Part shown: positions 46,154 to 57,271 of the stretch, piece after piece | Layout: each line of letters starts with the position of its first letter | Numbering within the stretch: the first letter of the stretch is position 1 | NCBI GenBank assembly: GCA_002917075.1 | Contig: NTMA01000136.1 | Location: 25,986-89,985 of the forward strand | DNA from: Hawksworthiomyces lignivorus | Lineage: Eukaryota > Ascomycota > Sordariomycetes > Ophiostomatales > Ophiostomataceae | Length of the DNA: 64,000 bases | Direction: 5' to 3' | Program-made: the position numbers and the translations under genes | The notes under the pieces: generated by a model | What the model was told of the DNA's origin: nothing | The model's input: only the letters and a program-made list of their open reading frames with translations | Database searches by the model: none

Positions 46154-48775
46154 GACTACAGTTTCGCCGGCGAAAACAAAGATGCAGCAGGTTCGGTGCG
46201 TGTCGGCGTTTTGCCAATGAAACAAAGTAGCGACAGTTCTTTCTTTATTGATGTCAGATGGAATGCAAGACAGGACGAAGAGAACAAGAGGATTGATATT
46301 AATCAGATGAGATGATGGGTCCTGGCTGGTCAGTCTTTGAGCCTCAAGCTGTGACAGAATAAACTTGGGGATGACATCGCGGTCCGCTTGGATAGTAAAA
46401 GCAGTATCGTGACCGGTCGAGACTTCGACCGCTCTACAGTATTTACTGCTTCTTAGGTAATGCTTGGCGGCCAGACAGACGGGACCAGTTAACTCCAGAT
46501 CCCAGTGTTGCAGCTCGAAAAGCTGGTCGACCAGCTTCCTGGCACGCCTGCTAGTTGATTCCATGGGCATGATGGAGGCGAATAGAACTTGCAAATAACG
46601 GCAAATGGTTACGTGGGATACTGGACCAGCAAGCAGATATAGGCCCTTTGATCAATTTTTGTCCTCCTTTTCTCTGTTTATCAATTGCCCTTCTTCTTAA
46701 TTCATTTTATGGAGCAGGAGTATCCAGGGGAACAAAATGATAGTCATGTGCGAAACCTTTTTTTTTCGAATAAAATATCATGGCATGGGAAGCTGAAAAT
46801 GAAGTGAGAGGGATGCTGCAAGATAATAAAGCAAAAACACAAAAACAGCTCGTCTTACCGAGAGAAGAAAGAAAATAATGGTGAAGCGAACAGAAAATGA
46901 GAGAGAATCCAGTTGGAGGACCAAAGGAGGCTTGAGAATCGAAATTTTGATAGGAAGAACAAAAAAGTTGACTGCTGGCTATTGTTTTGTTTTGTTTTGC
47001 TTTGTTGGCCGGTTGAAATCTGGGAATATGTAAAGACAACGCAGCGTCTAGACATACATATGTCTCTGTGTCAAAAAGGTTCCAAAAGAGCAAGGTAGGT
47101 AAAAGCAAAATGAAGCGAAACAAGAAGGAATCGAAAAGAAGACCGAAGGACTGAGAAGAGACTTGAAATGAGAATTGCAAAGACAGATGAAAGTCTACAG
47201 ATGAGATGCACACAAGCAGAGGCGCGGAAAGAGAAATAACTTTGGCTTCAAAGGAACTGCTGTTCACAGTGATCTCATAGCGGTATCAGTGTAGATAGAA
47301 TGTAAACAAAACAGCACTATTGGCGGTGCCTTCCTTTTTCCGAGTGGAAATGTGCAGCTCTGCGGAAACCGCTCGGCCGACATGCAGAATAACTATGGGA
47401 AATAGGAAAGAATGACGCAGTTAAACTATATCAAATAAAGGAATTACAGGGGCTTCAGAAGGAAGAGACAGAGAAAGAATGCAAGACAAGATGTAAAGAA
47501 TATTGTTCAAATGGAAGGTGGGAGTTTTACTAGATGGGCAGAGGCTATTATACAGAAGCATAACTATTGTCATAGCTGTTCTTGCGATGGCAACCTAGCA
47601 GCTGTCTGGTCCGGAAAAGAAGGAACAGCAAACACAAAGGGGAGACAATCTTTGCACCTTCCTCTGCTGTGCTTCTTAGATCACACAACCGTTGTAAATA
47701 CAATCCACATATATTGTGCCTGAGTCAGAGGAGCAGAAACCCACTTGCCCGAATAATGCAATGTGTGTTTTGTTCTTTCTCTGGTCGATTGAATTTTAAT
47801 ATGTCACATATTCATAGGTCTTCTGGCTCTTCTGGCTCTTTCTGCCACGAAGTCACACCCCACAGGTGCCTTCCACTTTATGGCATTCTGACACAGAGCC
47901 AGATAAGCAGTTGCTCTTGGTCTTGCACGTGGCAGACAAAAGCACGTGAACCAAAGAGATGAAGCCACTTGGCTGCACCAAGAGATGCTGAAGATGTTGC
48001 TCAGTTCAAAAATAGCCAGACAAAATAAGTGTCTGCGTTCGCTTGGCTGCGATGGAGCAGATATGCGGAGTGGTCGATGTTCCAAGCAATGGCTGGCCAG
48101 AAATCACTCGTTCAATTTGGTGCACGGAAAGCCACCCGTTTCGCGCTGATTGACGGCGACATCTCCCAGCTGAAAGAGGGTCCATATTGCACGAATGGAC
48201 ATGCTTTCGGGCTTTTGCTTATACAGCTACGTCGAGCGGGAATAGGACAGACAGACATTAATACACGAGAGCCAAGCAGGAGTTTGTGAAAGCCACAATG
48301 CCGCCGCATGTCGTCGCCCTCCGTGCCGTTGGGATTGCACGTGATCGCGAGCCAGGCTAATACGCGTCTGTGCTCGTCCCGTGCGCTAACAGCCAATAGC
48401 AGCAACGGTTAAGGGGACCTGTGCCGAGCTTAGCTCGCTGTATTATTACGCGTGCTGGCTTGTTTCCCAAAACGTGTAGGCTACTCCTTTTCTGAGAGCA
48501 CACACCGCAGACAAAACGACGACATCCGAAAACCTGGCAAACCCGACGACGAGCCAGATCAACCGACACCATCTACGACGAGGCAAGCTGTAGAGCAGGT
48601 TTGCATCCATTCCTTTCCCAACGATATCCCTCTTTTCATTTGTCTTCTCTACGTACCTACGATCTGCCATGCCTGGCTTGTTTTCTGGAGCGCGTTCTCG
48701 ACCCTGAACCCTCATCATTCCCTGCCTATTTTTATTTTATTTCTGTTCCCTTAACTTCTCATCCTCACCCTCTCC
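46154..48775. other. Divergent spacer upstream of the eIF4E-motif and dynactin genes
   Basis: 2.6 kb between two head-to-head starts. The part at 46154-46570 is an in-frame open extension of the eIF4E-motif gene and may be coding or leader. From 46700 to 47280 the minus strand is T-rich, fitting a leader of that gene. The 150 bases before the dynactin ATG are T/C-rich on the plus strand. No other gene was recognised. Confidence 0.55.
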
Positions 48776-51700
48776 ATGGAGCTCGCCGTTGGCCAGATCG
48801 TCACCCTGACGGTCGATAACCGCCGCGGTATTATCCGCTTTATCGGACAGACACTATTTGCTCCCGGCGAGTGGGTGGGCGTCGAGCTAGAATCGCCGAC
48901 GGGCAAGAACGATGGATCTGTCCAGGGCGAGCGCTACTTTTCTTGTGCCATGGGCCGTGGCATGTTTCTCCGTCCATCGGCTGTGAAAGTTATCGAGATG
49001 GATGAAGATGAAGACGATGGCGAAGACGGCGAAGAAGAAGTTGCACAACCACCCCCAGTCCGGCAGCCGCAACAACGACCCACAGCGACTGCGTCCCGTC
49101 AATCTGTCGGTGCCTCTGGGGCGGCCGCACGCAGAGGAGTGACAGGAAGCCGTCCAAGCAGTCTGACTGGCGCTGGCGGCAGTGGCCGTACAAGTGCGGT
49201 CGGAGTTGCTGATGCTGGCCTGGGCAGGAGAATGAGCCTCAACGCACCTAGCCCCAGCCCAGGTCCCAGGTCACGGCCATCTAGTATTGCGAGAGTATGT
49301 TTGCTTGAAGCGTACAAGAGCTTCTATATACGTGTTGCATTGCTAACAATATTTGTCCCTCCGCCTAGTCACCAACGAAATCCCCTACAAAACAACTAGC
49401 AACCGGCCCGTCAAGCGCGGCGACTTCCCGTACCGGTACTCCCTCTAACGCTGGAGCTGGAAGTCGTGTTTCATCTGTCACAGCTCGGAACCGCACATCT
49501 GTCGGCGGGGCTCGAACATCTATGGGCCCGCCGCCCGTTCCAGCATCTCGTACAGCAGGTCGCCCATCATCTATATCGTCGACTCGTCCCGCGAGTGGCA
49601 CACAGCCACGCGTGGGAGCTACCCGATTCGCGGGGGGTGCTGGAGCCTCTCGTGTGGGAGGACGTCCGTCTAGCATCCGAGTAACCTCTGGGGATTCGGG
49701 CAACGAAAGCAGCGGCAGCGGACGTCTAAGCAGTGCGCGCGTTGCTCGGCGCAGCATCGACGGCCGCATCACTTCGCCGCCAAAGAGCAGCGATGATGAG
49801 ATCCTCTCTCCACAACCTACGAGCCCGGTCCATTCGCGGGCGGCCGCGCTAGAGCGGTTGACGTCCGGAGGCGCTTCTAAGACGGGGGCTGCTGGCAGTA
49901 CGCGACAGCAGGTGCAGGCGGCCGCGAGCGGTGGCGCTTCTGCGTCACCACGGCCGGCCGCCTCGGTGGCAGCGGCCAACCGCGAGATCGAAGACCTCAA
50001 GGCGAAGCTGCGCGTGCTCGAGCGCAAGCGGATAGAGGACCGAGACAAGATCAAGCAGCTGGACAAGCTGCAAGCGGACTGCGACAAGTACCAGGGCATC
50101 ATCCAAAAGATCCAGGCCAAGTACCAGCCGCAGCAGCAGGAGAACAACGAGCTGCGGCGGCAGCTCAAGGAGGCCGAGGCCCTTCTGGTCTCTGTCGAGA
50201 CGATGCAAGCCGAGCACGACTCGGCCATGGAGCTTGCCACGCTGGACCGCGAGATGGCCGAAGAGACGGCCGAGGTCTACAAGGCCGAGCTGGAGGCTGT
50301 CAAGCTGAAGAACGAGGAGCTGGAGCTCGAGGTCGAGGTGCTGCGCGTCGAGAATGCCGAGTTCACCCAGGGCATGACGCCTGAGGAGCGAACGAGCGCC
50401 GGCTGGCTGCAGATGGAGCGCAACAACGAGCGGCTGCGCGAGGCCCTGCTACGCCTGCGCGACCTCACCCAGCAGCAGGAGGAAGAGCTGCGCGACGAGA
50501 TCAAGTCCCTGCAGGCGGACGTGCAGGAGCTGACCGCGGTGAAGGAGCAGCACGAGGCGACCAAGACGAAGCTCACGCAAGCCGAGATGGCAGTCGAGGA
50601 CCTGCGACAGCAGCTGGACGCCGCACAGGCGGCCGACGACATGATCATGGACCTGACGGAGCGCAACATGAGCCAGGCCGAGCAGGTCGAGGAGCTCAAG
50701 GCGGTCATCGAGGACCTGGAGAACCTCAAGGAGATCAACGACGAGCTGGAGATCAACCACGTGCAGAACGAGCGCGAGATGCAGGAGGAGATCGACTTCA
50801 AAGCCGCTGTGATCCAGGAGCAGGCGCGCCGTGCGGCGCAGCAGGAGGAGACGCTCGAGGACATGGAGTACGCGCTGTCGCGCTTCCGCGAGATGGTGAC
50901 CAGCCTGCAGGGCGACCTGGAGGACATGCGGGCGTCGCACGCGGTGACGGAGAACGAGTCGGAGCAGCTGAACAGCAAGTCGCGCGCCATGATGGACCTC
51001 AACCTGAAGCTGCAGCTGTCGGCGGCCAAGGCGCAAGTCAAGACTATCGACCTGGAGCTGCGCCGCATGGAGGCCCAGGAGGCCGAGCAACACCTGGCCA
51101 TCGTGCAGCTGTTCCTGCCGGACGCCTACCTGCAGACCGACCGCAGCTCGGTCCTTGCCCTGCTGCGCTTCCGCCGCCTGGCCTTCAAAGCCAACCTGCT
51201 CAACGGCTTCGTGCGCGAGCGCGTCGGCCAGCCGCCCCTCCCGGGCCACGAGGACGACGTGTTTGCCGGCTGCGACGTCGTCGACAAGCTCACCTGGGTG
51301 GCGGCCATGTGCGACCGCTTCGTCGGCGCCATCAGCCGGTGCAGCGCCGACCAGTTTGCGCGCTTCGACGGCGCCCTGTACGAGCTGGAGCCGGTGGAGC
51401 GCGCGCTCAACGCCTGGATCGATGGCCTGCGCCGCGACGAGCTCAAGGAGCAGACCTGCGCCGACGAGCTGCAGCGCTCCATCGCGCTGCTGTCGCACCT
51501 AGCCGAGGTGCACATGGCGCCGCCTTCGGCGGCGGCTGGCTCCCAGCAGAAGAACGGCCAGCAGCGCAACGGCGCCAACGGATTCATCAACAACGTCAAC
51601 AACAACAACAGCAGCAGCATCGACAACGACGACGAAAGCGACGGCCAGGATCTGGCCGGCGTGGCAGACACGCTGCACATGCGGGCGGTTCTGGTGCAGA

Positions 51701-53409
51701 GCCATCTGGACGCGGCGGCGGTGGCGCTGCACACGGCGCGCGGCATGGTGCAGCGCGTGCTGCCGCCGGCGGGCGACGAGGACGAGGCGGCGCAGTACTT
51801 TGCGCGGCGGGCGGAGGCGGCGATCGCGCAGACGCGCAGCGCCAAGGTGGTGGCAGGCAAGGCTGTGCGGGCTCTGGAGGAGCTCAAGTCGCGGTCGCTG
51901 GCGCTCCCGCCGGACACGCTCGAGGCCTTTGAGCAGTGCGAGGCAGCGTCGCAGGCGCTGGCGTCGCTGGCGCGGCGCACGGGTCTCGACCTGCACGCGC
52001 TGCTGCACGCGCCGGGCCGCACCGACCCCTTCTCGTACGCGGAGGTGCAGACGGTCGTGCACAGCGCGGCGCTGGCAGCAGCGTCGGCGTCGGCGGCAGC
52101 AGCTACGGCGGCACCGTCGGCCTCGACGTCCGCAGTGGCCGCGGCGGCGGCTGTCATCCACGTGGCGGACGCGTCGGATGCAGATCTGTTTGCGGCGTAC
52201 CTGGGCAAGCTGCGCACGGTGGCGAGCCAGGTGTCGGACCTGGCGGCGCTATCGGGCGACCTGTCGCAGACGCTCGAGTTTGAGCGGGCGGAGGAGCCGT
52301 GGACGGTGCGGGCGCAGGAGACCAAGGCGCCCAAGGCGGTGGCGCTGGACGCGGAGGAGGAGCTGCGGCGGCTGCGCGAGGAGCACGCAGAGGTGCGGCG
52401 GGTCATTGCGCGGCGCGACAACGACCTGGGCACGGCGCAGCTCAAGATCGAGACGCTCGAGAGCAAGATGCGCGACGCGCAGGGCAAGGCGGCGGCGATT
52501 GCGGAGCTGGAGCGGGCGGTGGCGGCGGAGCAGGCGTTTACGCGGCAGCTCAAGGAGGACATTGAGAAGCAGGACCGCGAGCTCAAGGCGCTCGAGGCCG
52601 ACCGCGACCGGTGGAAGAAGATTGCCAGCGACACGAGCCTGCTGGGCGGCAGCGGCGAGGGCGGCGGCGCGGATGGCGCAGAGGGAGGTGGCGCGGGGGG
52701 CGGGCGCGGCGGCCAGGCCAGCAAGGAGCGGGCGGTGGCGACGGCGCGCGAGATGGAGGCGCTCAAGGCGGAGATCGCCAGCCTGCAAGCGGTGGTGCGC
52801 TACCTGCGCGAGGACAACCGGCGGGCGCGGCTGGCGGAGCAGCCGCGGCACGCATGGCTGGCGGAGCCGCTGCTGCGGCGCAAGACGGCGGCGGCGTCTG
52901 CCGAGGCCCGCGTCGCCGCCGAGGCCCGCGACGTCCTGGGCGAGCTCGTGCGCATGGCCAGCAGCGCCGCCGTCTACGACCTGGGCGCCCAGCTGCCCGC
53001 CGACCGCCTCGCCTGGCGGCCCGCCCGCACGTCGCCGCGCTACCACGCGGCCAAGCTGGCCGAGGACTACGCCGCCTGGAAGGGCTGGGAGGCCACCGTC
53101 GTGCGCAAGGCCCGCGACGTGCGGGCTGCCGGCGGCGGCCTTGGCGGCAGCGGATACGTTGCTGCGGCGCCAGACGATATCGCCCCAACCAGCGGCGGCG
53201 GCCTCGGCGGTTCGGCAGCCAGCGTGCGCCAGGCGCGGAAGAGCGCGGCCGCGCGGCTGCTGCGGCAGACGCGGCTGCCGGAGCTCGACGCTGGCGCACA
53301 AGACAAGAGCGGCGCGAGCGCAGGCCGAGGCGTGCAGATCGTGGGCGAGGGCACGCAGTCGTGGTGGCAGCAGCAGGTGCACACAAACGATCCGGTGTAC
53401 CGGGCGTGA
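48776..53409 (+). CDS. ro-3: Dynactin large subunit p150Glued (CAP-Gly)
   Basis: Exons 48776-49294 and 49369-53409 encode 1519 residues. The 74-bp intron is GTATGT to TAG with a TGCTAAC branch site. A CAP-Gly domain occupies about residues 4-72, with its tubulin/EB1-binding GKNDG at 43-47. A Ser/Arg/Pro-rich linker, probably basic, runs to about 375. A long coiled coil spans about 377-745, followed by the dynactin-specific domain at about 745-1030. A second coiled coil lies near 1168-1259, just before a Gly-rich stretch. This order is that of p150Glued, the Neurospora ro-3 product and yeast Nip100. The protein links dynein to dynactin and to microtubule plus ends and is needed for nuclear migration and retrograde transport in hyphae. 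It is somewhat longer than usual because of low-complexity inserts. Codon bias rises sharply after the linker. Confidence 0.95.
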
Positions 53410-53776
53410 TGAGAACGGGAGATTGAAAGCAGAAGATGTCGAGTAACATGTTTAAGCTACAGAAGATGCCCAAAAGCTGACGGGCGTTCGTCACACATTA
53501 TAGCGCAGAGACAGAGATCTATACCCCCTCTTGTTTTGTTTTTGATAGCAGCAGAGAGAGAAAAAAAAAATGCAACCCTTGGCATAGGAGTGAAAAAAAA
53601 AAACAGGAGCCATTGGCCTTTATTTCGATTGACCGTGATGCTATTTTTGCACTATCCCTCGTCTGTGGCTACGACAGACTTTCCAGTAAACCCGCAAACC
53701 ATGACAGAATATGCGTCGTCCTCGCTACTCAAATTCCGACCCAATATACCAGCCCGCCTCGCCTCGCTTCTCCGGC
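53410..53776. other. Convergent 3' spacer between dynactin and SRP19
   Basis: 367 bp between two facing stop codons, with two short A runs. It presumably holds both 3' UTRs. Confidence 0.6.
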
Positions 53777-54607
53777 TCATGCCTTGCCCTTACCCTTTTT
53801 GCTCTTCTTGGATTCACCACCGCCGCCGCCTGCTGCTGGGCCGCCGCCAGCGCCGCCTAGGGCGGCCATGGCCCGCTGCATGTCTGCGCCGCCGAGCCCT
53901 GGCAGCCCCCCGGCACCGGGCAAGCCGCCGCCGCCCTGCATCTCCTTCATGACGTCCTGGAACAGATTCTCGGAGACGCCACCGCCGGTCATGGCCGGGC
54001 TGAGGTAGGGCACGAGGGCGGGCAGCTTCCAGCCGCGCGGCACGGCGGGCCGCGGGTAGGGCTGGTCGCGCGGGGGCGGCGGCGGGGCGCCGCGCACCGT
54101 CTCGCGCAGGCCGGCGCTCTGCTCGGTGGTGGGGTGGCCGGCCAGGTAGCGGGCGACCAGGACGTACAGGTGGTGCTTGCCGTGGACGGCGGCGGCGGCG
54201 GGCGAGCCGGCCTGCTTGAGGTCCACCTTGACGCGGCCCGGGTTAGCCCAGTCCTTGGGGTGCGTCTTGGTCGGCTCGAAGACGGTGCGCAGGCCCAGCG
54301 CCGCGCAGGCCGCCACGATGTCGCGCGCCAGCGGGTTGGCCACGGCCAGCGCCTTGCTCACGCGCCGGCCCTCCGCCCGCGACCGGTCCTTGTCAAAGTA
54401 GACCGGGTACAGCGCCGGAAAGCCGTTGTAGGTGGGCGGCGGGCCCTGCTGCTGCTGCTGCTGCTGCGGGGGGGCCGCCCTCGGGATCGGTGGCGGGGCC
54501 GCCTCGATAATCTCGTCAATGTCGTCCTCGGACGGGTCCGAGATCTCGTCGGAGATCTCTTCCTCGTCGCTCTCCTCGACCTCCTCGATCCGTGCGTGGC
54601 GTGACAT
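53777..54607 (-). CDS. SEC65: Signal recognition particle subunit SRP19
   Basis: A single exon of 276 residues. The N-terminus is acidic (EESDEEEISDEISDPSEDD), followed by a Pro-rich stretch and seven glutamines. The SRP19 fold begins near residue 67: YPVYFDKDRSRAEGRRVSKA, then VANPLARDI, then PTKTHPKDWANPGRVKVDL. These are the family's RNA-binding signatures. The protein binds helix 6 of SRP RNA and promotes assembly with SRP54 for co-translational targeting to the ER. A conserved PRGWKLPALVPYLSPAM follows. The C-terminus is Gly-rich and ends with a lysine-rich tail, as in Sec65 and other SRP19 proteins. The frame is open 18 codons upstream without an ATG, so 54607 is the start. Confidence 0.95.
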   Translation of the reverse strand: MSRHARIEEVEESDEEEISDEISDPSEDDIDEIIEAAPPPIPRAAPPQQQQQQQGPPPTYNGFPALYPVYFDKDRSRAEGRRVSKALAVANPLARDIVAACAALGLRTVFEPTKTHPKDWANPGRVKVDLKQAGSPAAAAVHGKHHLYVLVARYLAGHPTTEQSAGLRETVRGAPPPPPRDQPYPRPAVPRGWKLPALVPYLSPAMTGGGVSENLFQDVMKEMQGGGGLPGAGGLPGLGGADMQRAMAALGGAGGGPAAGGGGGESKKSKKGKGKA

Positions 54608-55396
54608 TGTCGTTGTGGGCTGTGGGTGGTGAATGGGGGGGGGGGGGAGTGGTAGAAGCAAGGCGAGGAAGGGAACAGCTTAGCCCGTGGAGCATATAAT
54701 ATGGCCTTGAATTTTACGTTGTGGGAGACTGATGGTGGGGCTAAACTGTTGCCCGTGGGAGGTTTTTTTGGGGGCCGCTACAGGGGTAGTGAGAACAGTG
54801 CGGTCCAACTAAATGACTCGGATGCACGCAAAAGTGGGCCGCCTTTGCTGTGCAGCAGCCTTGTCACCCGTCACCGACTAAACTTGAAGAGTATATTCAG
54901 ACGGTCTTGGGACGAGACAAGGCTGTGCATTTTTGCTTTTCACAAACAGAAAAGAGACACGCTCAAATCACACTAGCAAATAAGAAACTGCATATATATC
55001 CAAAAACTAAGCACCGGCAGTTGAAATCTGCAATGTAACCTATAACAATCTGAGATCGGTGCGGCGCTCTGCTGTCTTTATGCCACCACGTGACAAATAA
55101 CAGCCTGCTGTTCACATTCTCTTTTCCTTTCCTTTCCTTTTTCTTTCTTAATTTCCTTCTCTTGCTCGTCTATATTCTCTCTTCGTTTCTAGTTCAAAAA
55201 GGATATTCCAAAATGGGTGCGTAAGGCGGCCCCTCTGGAGCCCCAAGAGAACCAGACGACAAACTATATAAACCAAAAAACTTATAATAAATAAAAATAA
55301 TAATGGTCAAGAATATGCCAGACGGCATATGCTAAGAAGAAGTAAAAAATAATGGGCTATCTCTCGGTATTATAAATTGTTATGTCGTAAGGGCTT
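54608..55396. other. Spacer between SRP19 start and CCCH gene stop
   Basis: 789 bp on the 5' side of SRP19. It begins with a G run near 54635 and contains repeated CTTTTC-type units at 55120-55145. An isolated ATG with a splice-donor-like GTGCGT at 55214 leads to no open frame. No gene was recognised. Confidence 0.55.
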
Positions 55397-57271
55397 CTAG
55401 TCACTGTTCTGGTACGGCAGCTTGAACTTGGTGCCGGGCGGGTGCTGCTCGACACGGAACTTGCAGTACGCCTGGCAGCACTGGCCGTCGCGCACGCTGG
55501 GGCACTAGAGGGGGGGGTAGTTAGCAGTAAGCTCAATGAAACACTTGGAGAGAGAGAGAGAGAGAGAGAAAAGGGAATGCGCACGTTGTGGCCGTAGATG
55601 CAGTCGTCGACCTCGCAGTCCTGGCCGCCGCTGCAGGGGCTGAGGCGGGTGAGGTAGGCGAGGGCGCGCTTCTCGTCGGGCGTGGCGCTGTGGCGGTGGT
55701 TGAAGCCGCAGGCGGCGCCCTTGGGGCAGTACCCGCGCAACACGTGCTGGTTGCACAGCTTGTCGCCGTCGCGCCGCTTCTTGATGCTGTCCAGCGCCGC
55801 CAGCACCCGGCTGTAGTCGATGGCCGGGTCCAGCCCCCGCCGTCCCGGGCTCCATGACGCCACCGCCGCCGCCGCACCCCGCTGCTTCTGCGCCTTGGCC
55901 GCCTGCGTCTGCTGCACCGACTTGGCCGTGTGCGCCGGCAGCGTGATGCTCGGTGCCGGGCTGGCCCCCGCCGACGTCGCGTTGGCGTATGACGTCTGCG
56001 GCGAGGTGCCGGGAGCCGGGCTCGCGCTGCTGGCGGACCCGTTGGCGGAAGTCCCGTTCGTGCCGTTTGTACCGTTCGTGCTGCTCGTGCCGTTGGTGCC
56101 GTTGGTGCCATTGGTGCCGTTCGCGCTGTTCGGGCTGCCTATCTTATCGGGGCGGAAGATGGTGTCGTTTAGGTTGAGAATATTGACGTTGGTGGCTGCC
56201 AGCTCGCGCACGGTCGGGTAGCCTTCGATAATGCAGATACGGCCGCTCGTGTCGCGGCTGGTGAGAACCTCGTCTAAGAAAGGAGCATAGCCCGCGTCGT
56301 GGGAGATGCCCAGCATCACCATCTTGCAGTTGGCATTTTTCAGATGCCACCTCGCATCCTCTGTGATTTGGTGTTGGTTAGCAAATAGATCGGCGTGAAC
56401 CGTAACAAAAAGGGGAGCAACCCTACCTTTAATCTTAAGATCGGCTCGCTCTTTGCCGTAGCCGACGTCAATAAAATCGAACGAGGCCTTGCCCTGGGTG
56501 AAGCCCAGCGTAAAGTCTTTAAGGTCGCTATCGTCGGTGATATAGCCGCTCCGGTACATGGCGCGGGTCAGCCCCGACAGGTTGGCACAGACCTTGGCGA
56601 TGACCTCGACCTCGCCGGAGAGGCTGCCGCACTGGTTGGCAATGGCCGCACGCAGAGCCGCGGCAGCCCGCTTGCCGCCCTCGAGGCCTTGCTTAATATA
56701 ACTATTTTGGAACTTGGGGACGAGCGTCAGAAAACTAGAAGCCCCAGGCTGTGGCCAGAACCAAGTGGATGCCACCTACCAGCAAACCATCTCCATCAAT
56801 CAATACTGCCACATAAGGATTACGGTTCTGCGTCTCGAGTTAGATTGTGGTGGAACAGAGCTGTCTCGCGTCCGTCTGCTAAAATATCTGTTTCAGCTTG
56901 CCTTCAAGTTATCGTTTTCTCGCCTAAGTCGACGAATATCGTCTTCGTAGTCCGCTGTCTGCTGCTGCAGGCCGCGGCGTGACTTGGTAGCATCGGATAA
57001 GTCGAGCTGGGAATCGGCAAGTTCTTTTCGGAGCCGCGTGTTTTCGGTATGATACGAAGATTCCAAGTTTTGACAAAAATGAATGAGGTCCTGAGACAGA
57101 AGAGCAGATGCAAAGACCGCGGTCAGCCAAGAGGATCGACGATAAACGACGGGGACCAGAATTTTCTTTTCTTCTTCTTACTGCAATTAGAGCGTCCGAG
57201 GAGTCTTGGTGCTGCTTCAAGACGCTGAATCTCTGCACAAAGGCACTCATGTCTCCGCTGAGGATAGACAT
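55397..57271 (-). CDS. CCCH zinc-finger protein with DUF7923-type domain, six exons
   Basis: Exons 57182-57271, 56902-57090, 56780-56827, 56427-56712, 55585-56360 and 55397-55504 join in frame to 498 residues. Residues 31-93 are helical and charged, probably a coiled coil. A fungal DUF7923-like domain follows from 94, with NPYVAVLIDGDGLL, SFDFIDVGYGKERAD and MVMLGISHDAGYAPFLDE. An Asn-Gly-Thr repeat region lies at about 260-310. The first zinc finger fits C-x8-C-x5-C-x3-H near 406-425, the second C-x5-C-x4-C-x3-H near 448-462. The last exon adds four more cysteines. Such proteins are thought to bind RNA; no target is known to me. Intron 2 (56828-56901) uses a GC donor (GCAAGC). Intron 4 (56361-56426) is 66 bp with no stop, so it can be retained in frame. 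Intron 5 contains a long CT repeat. Confidence 0.9.

Noticed and set aside
55214..55230. ATGG followed by a GTGCGTAAG donor after a pyrimidine-rich stretch
   Set aside because: It looks like the start of a small intron-rich gene, but no downstream exon fits before the opposing CCCH gene.
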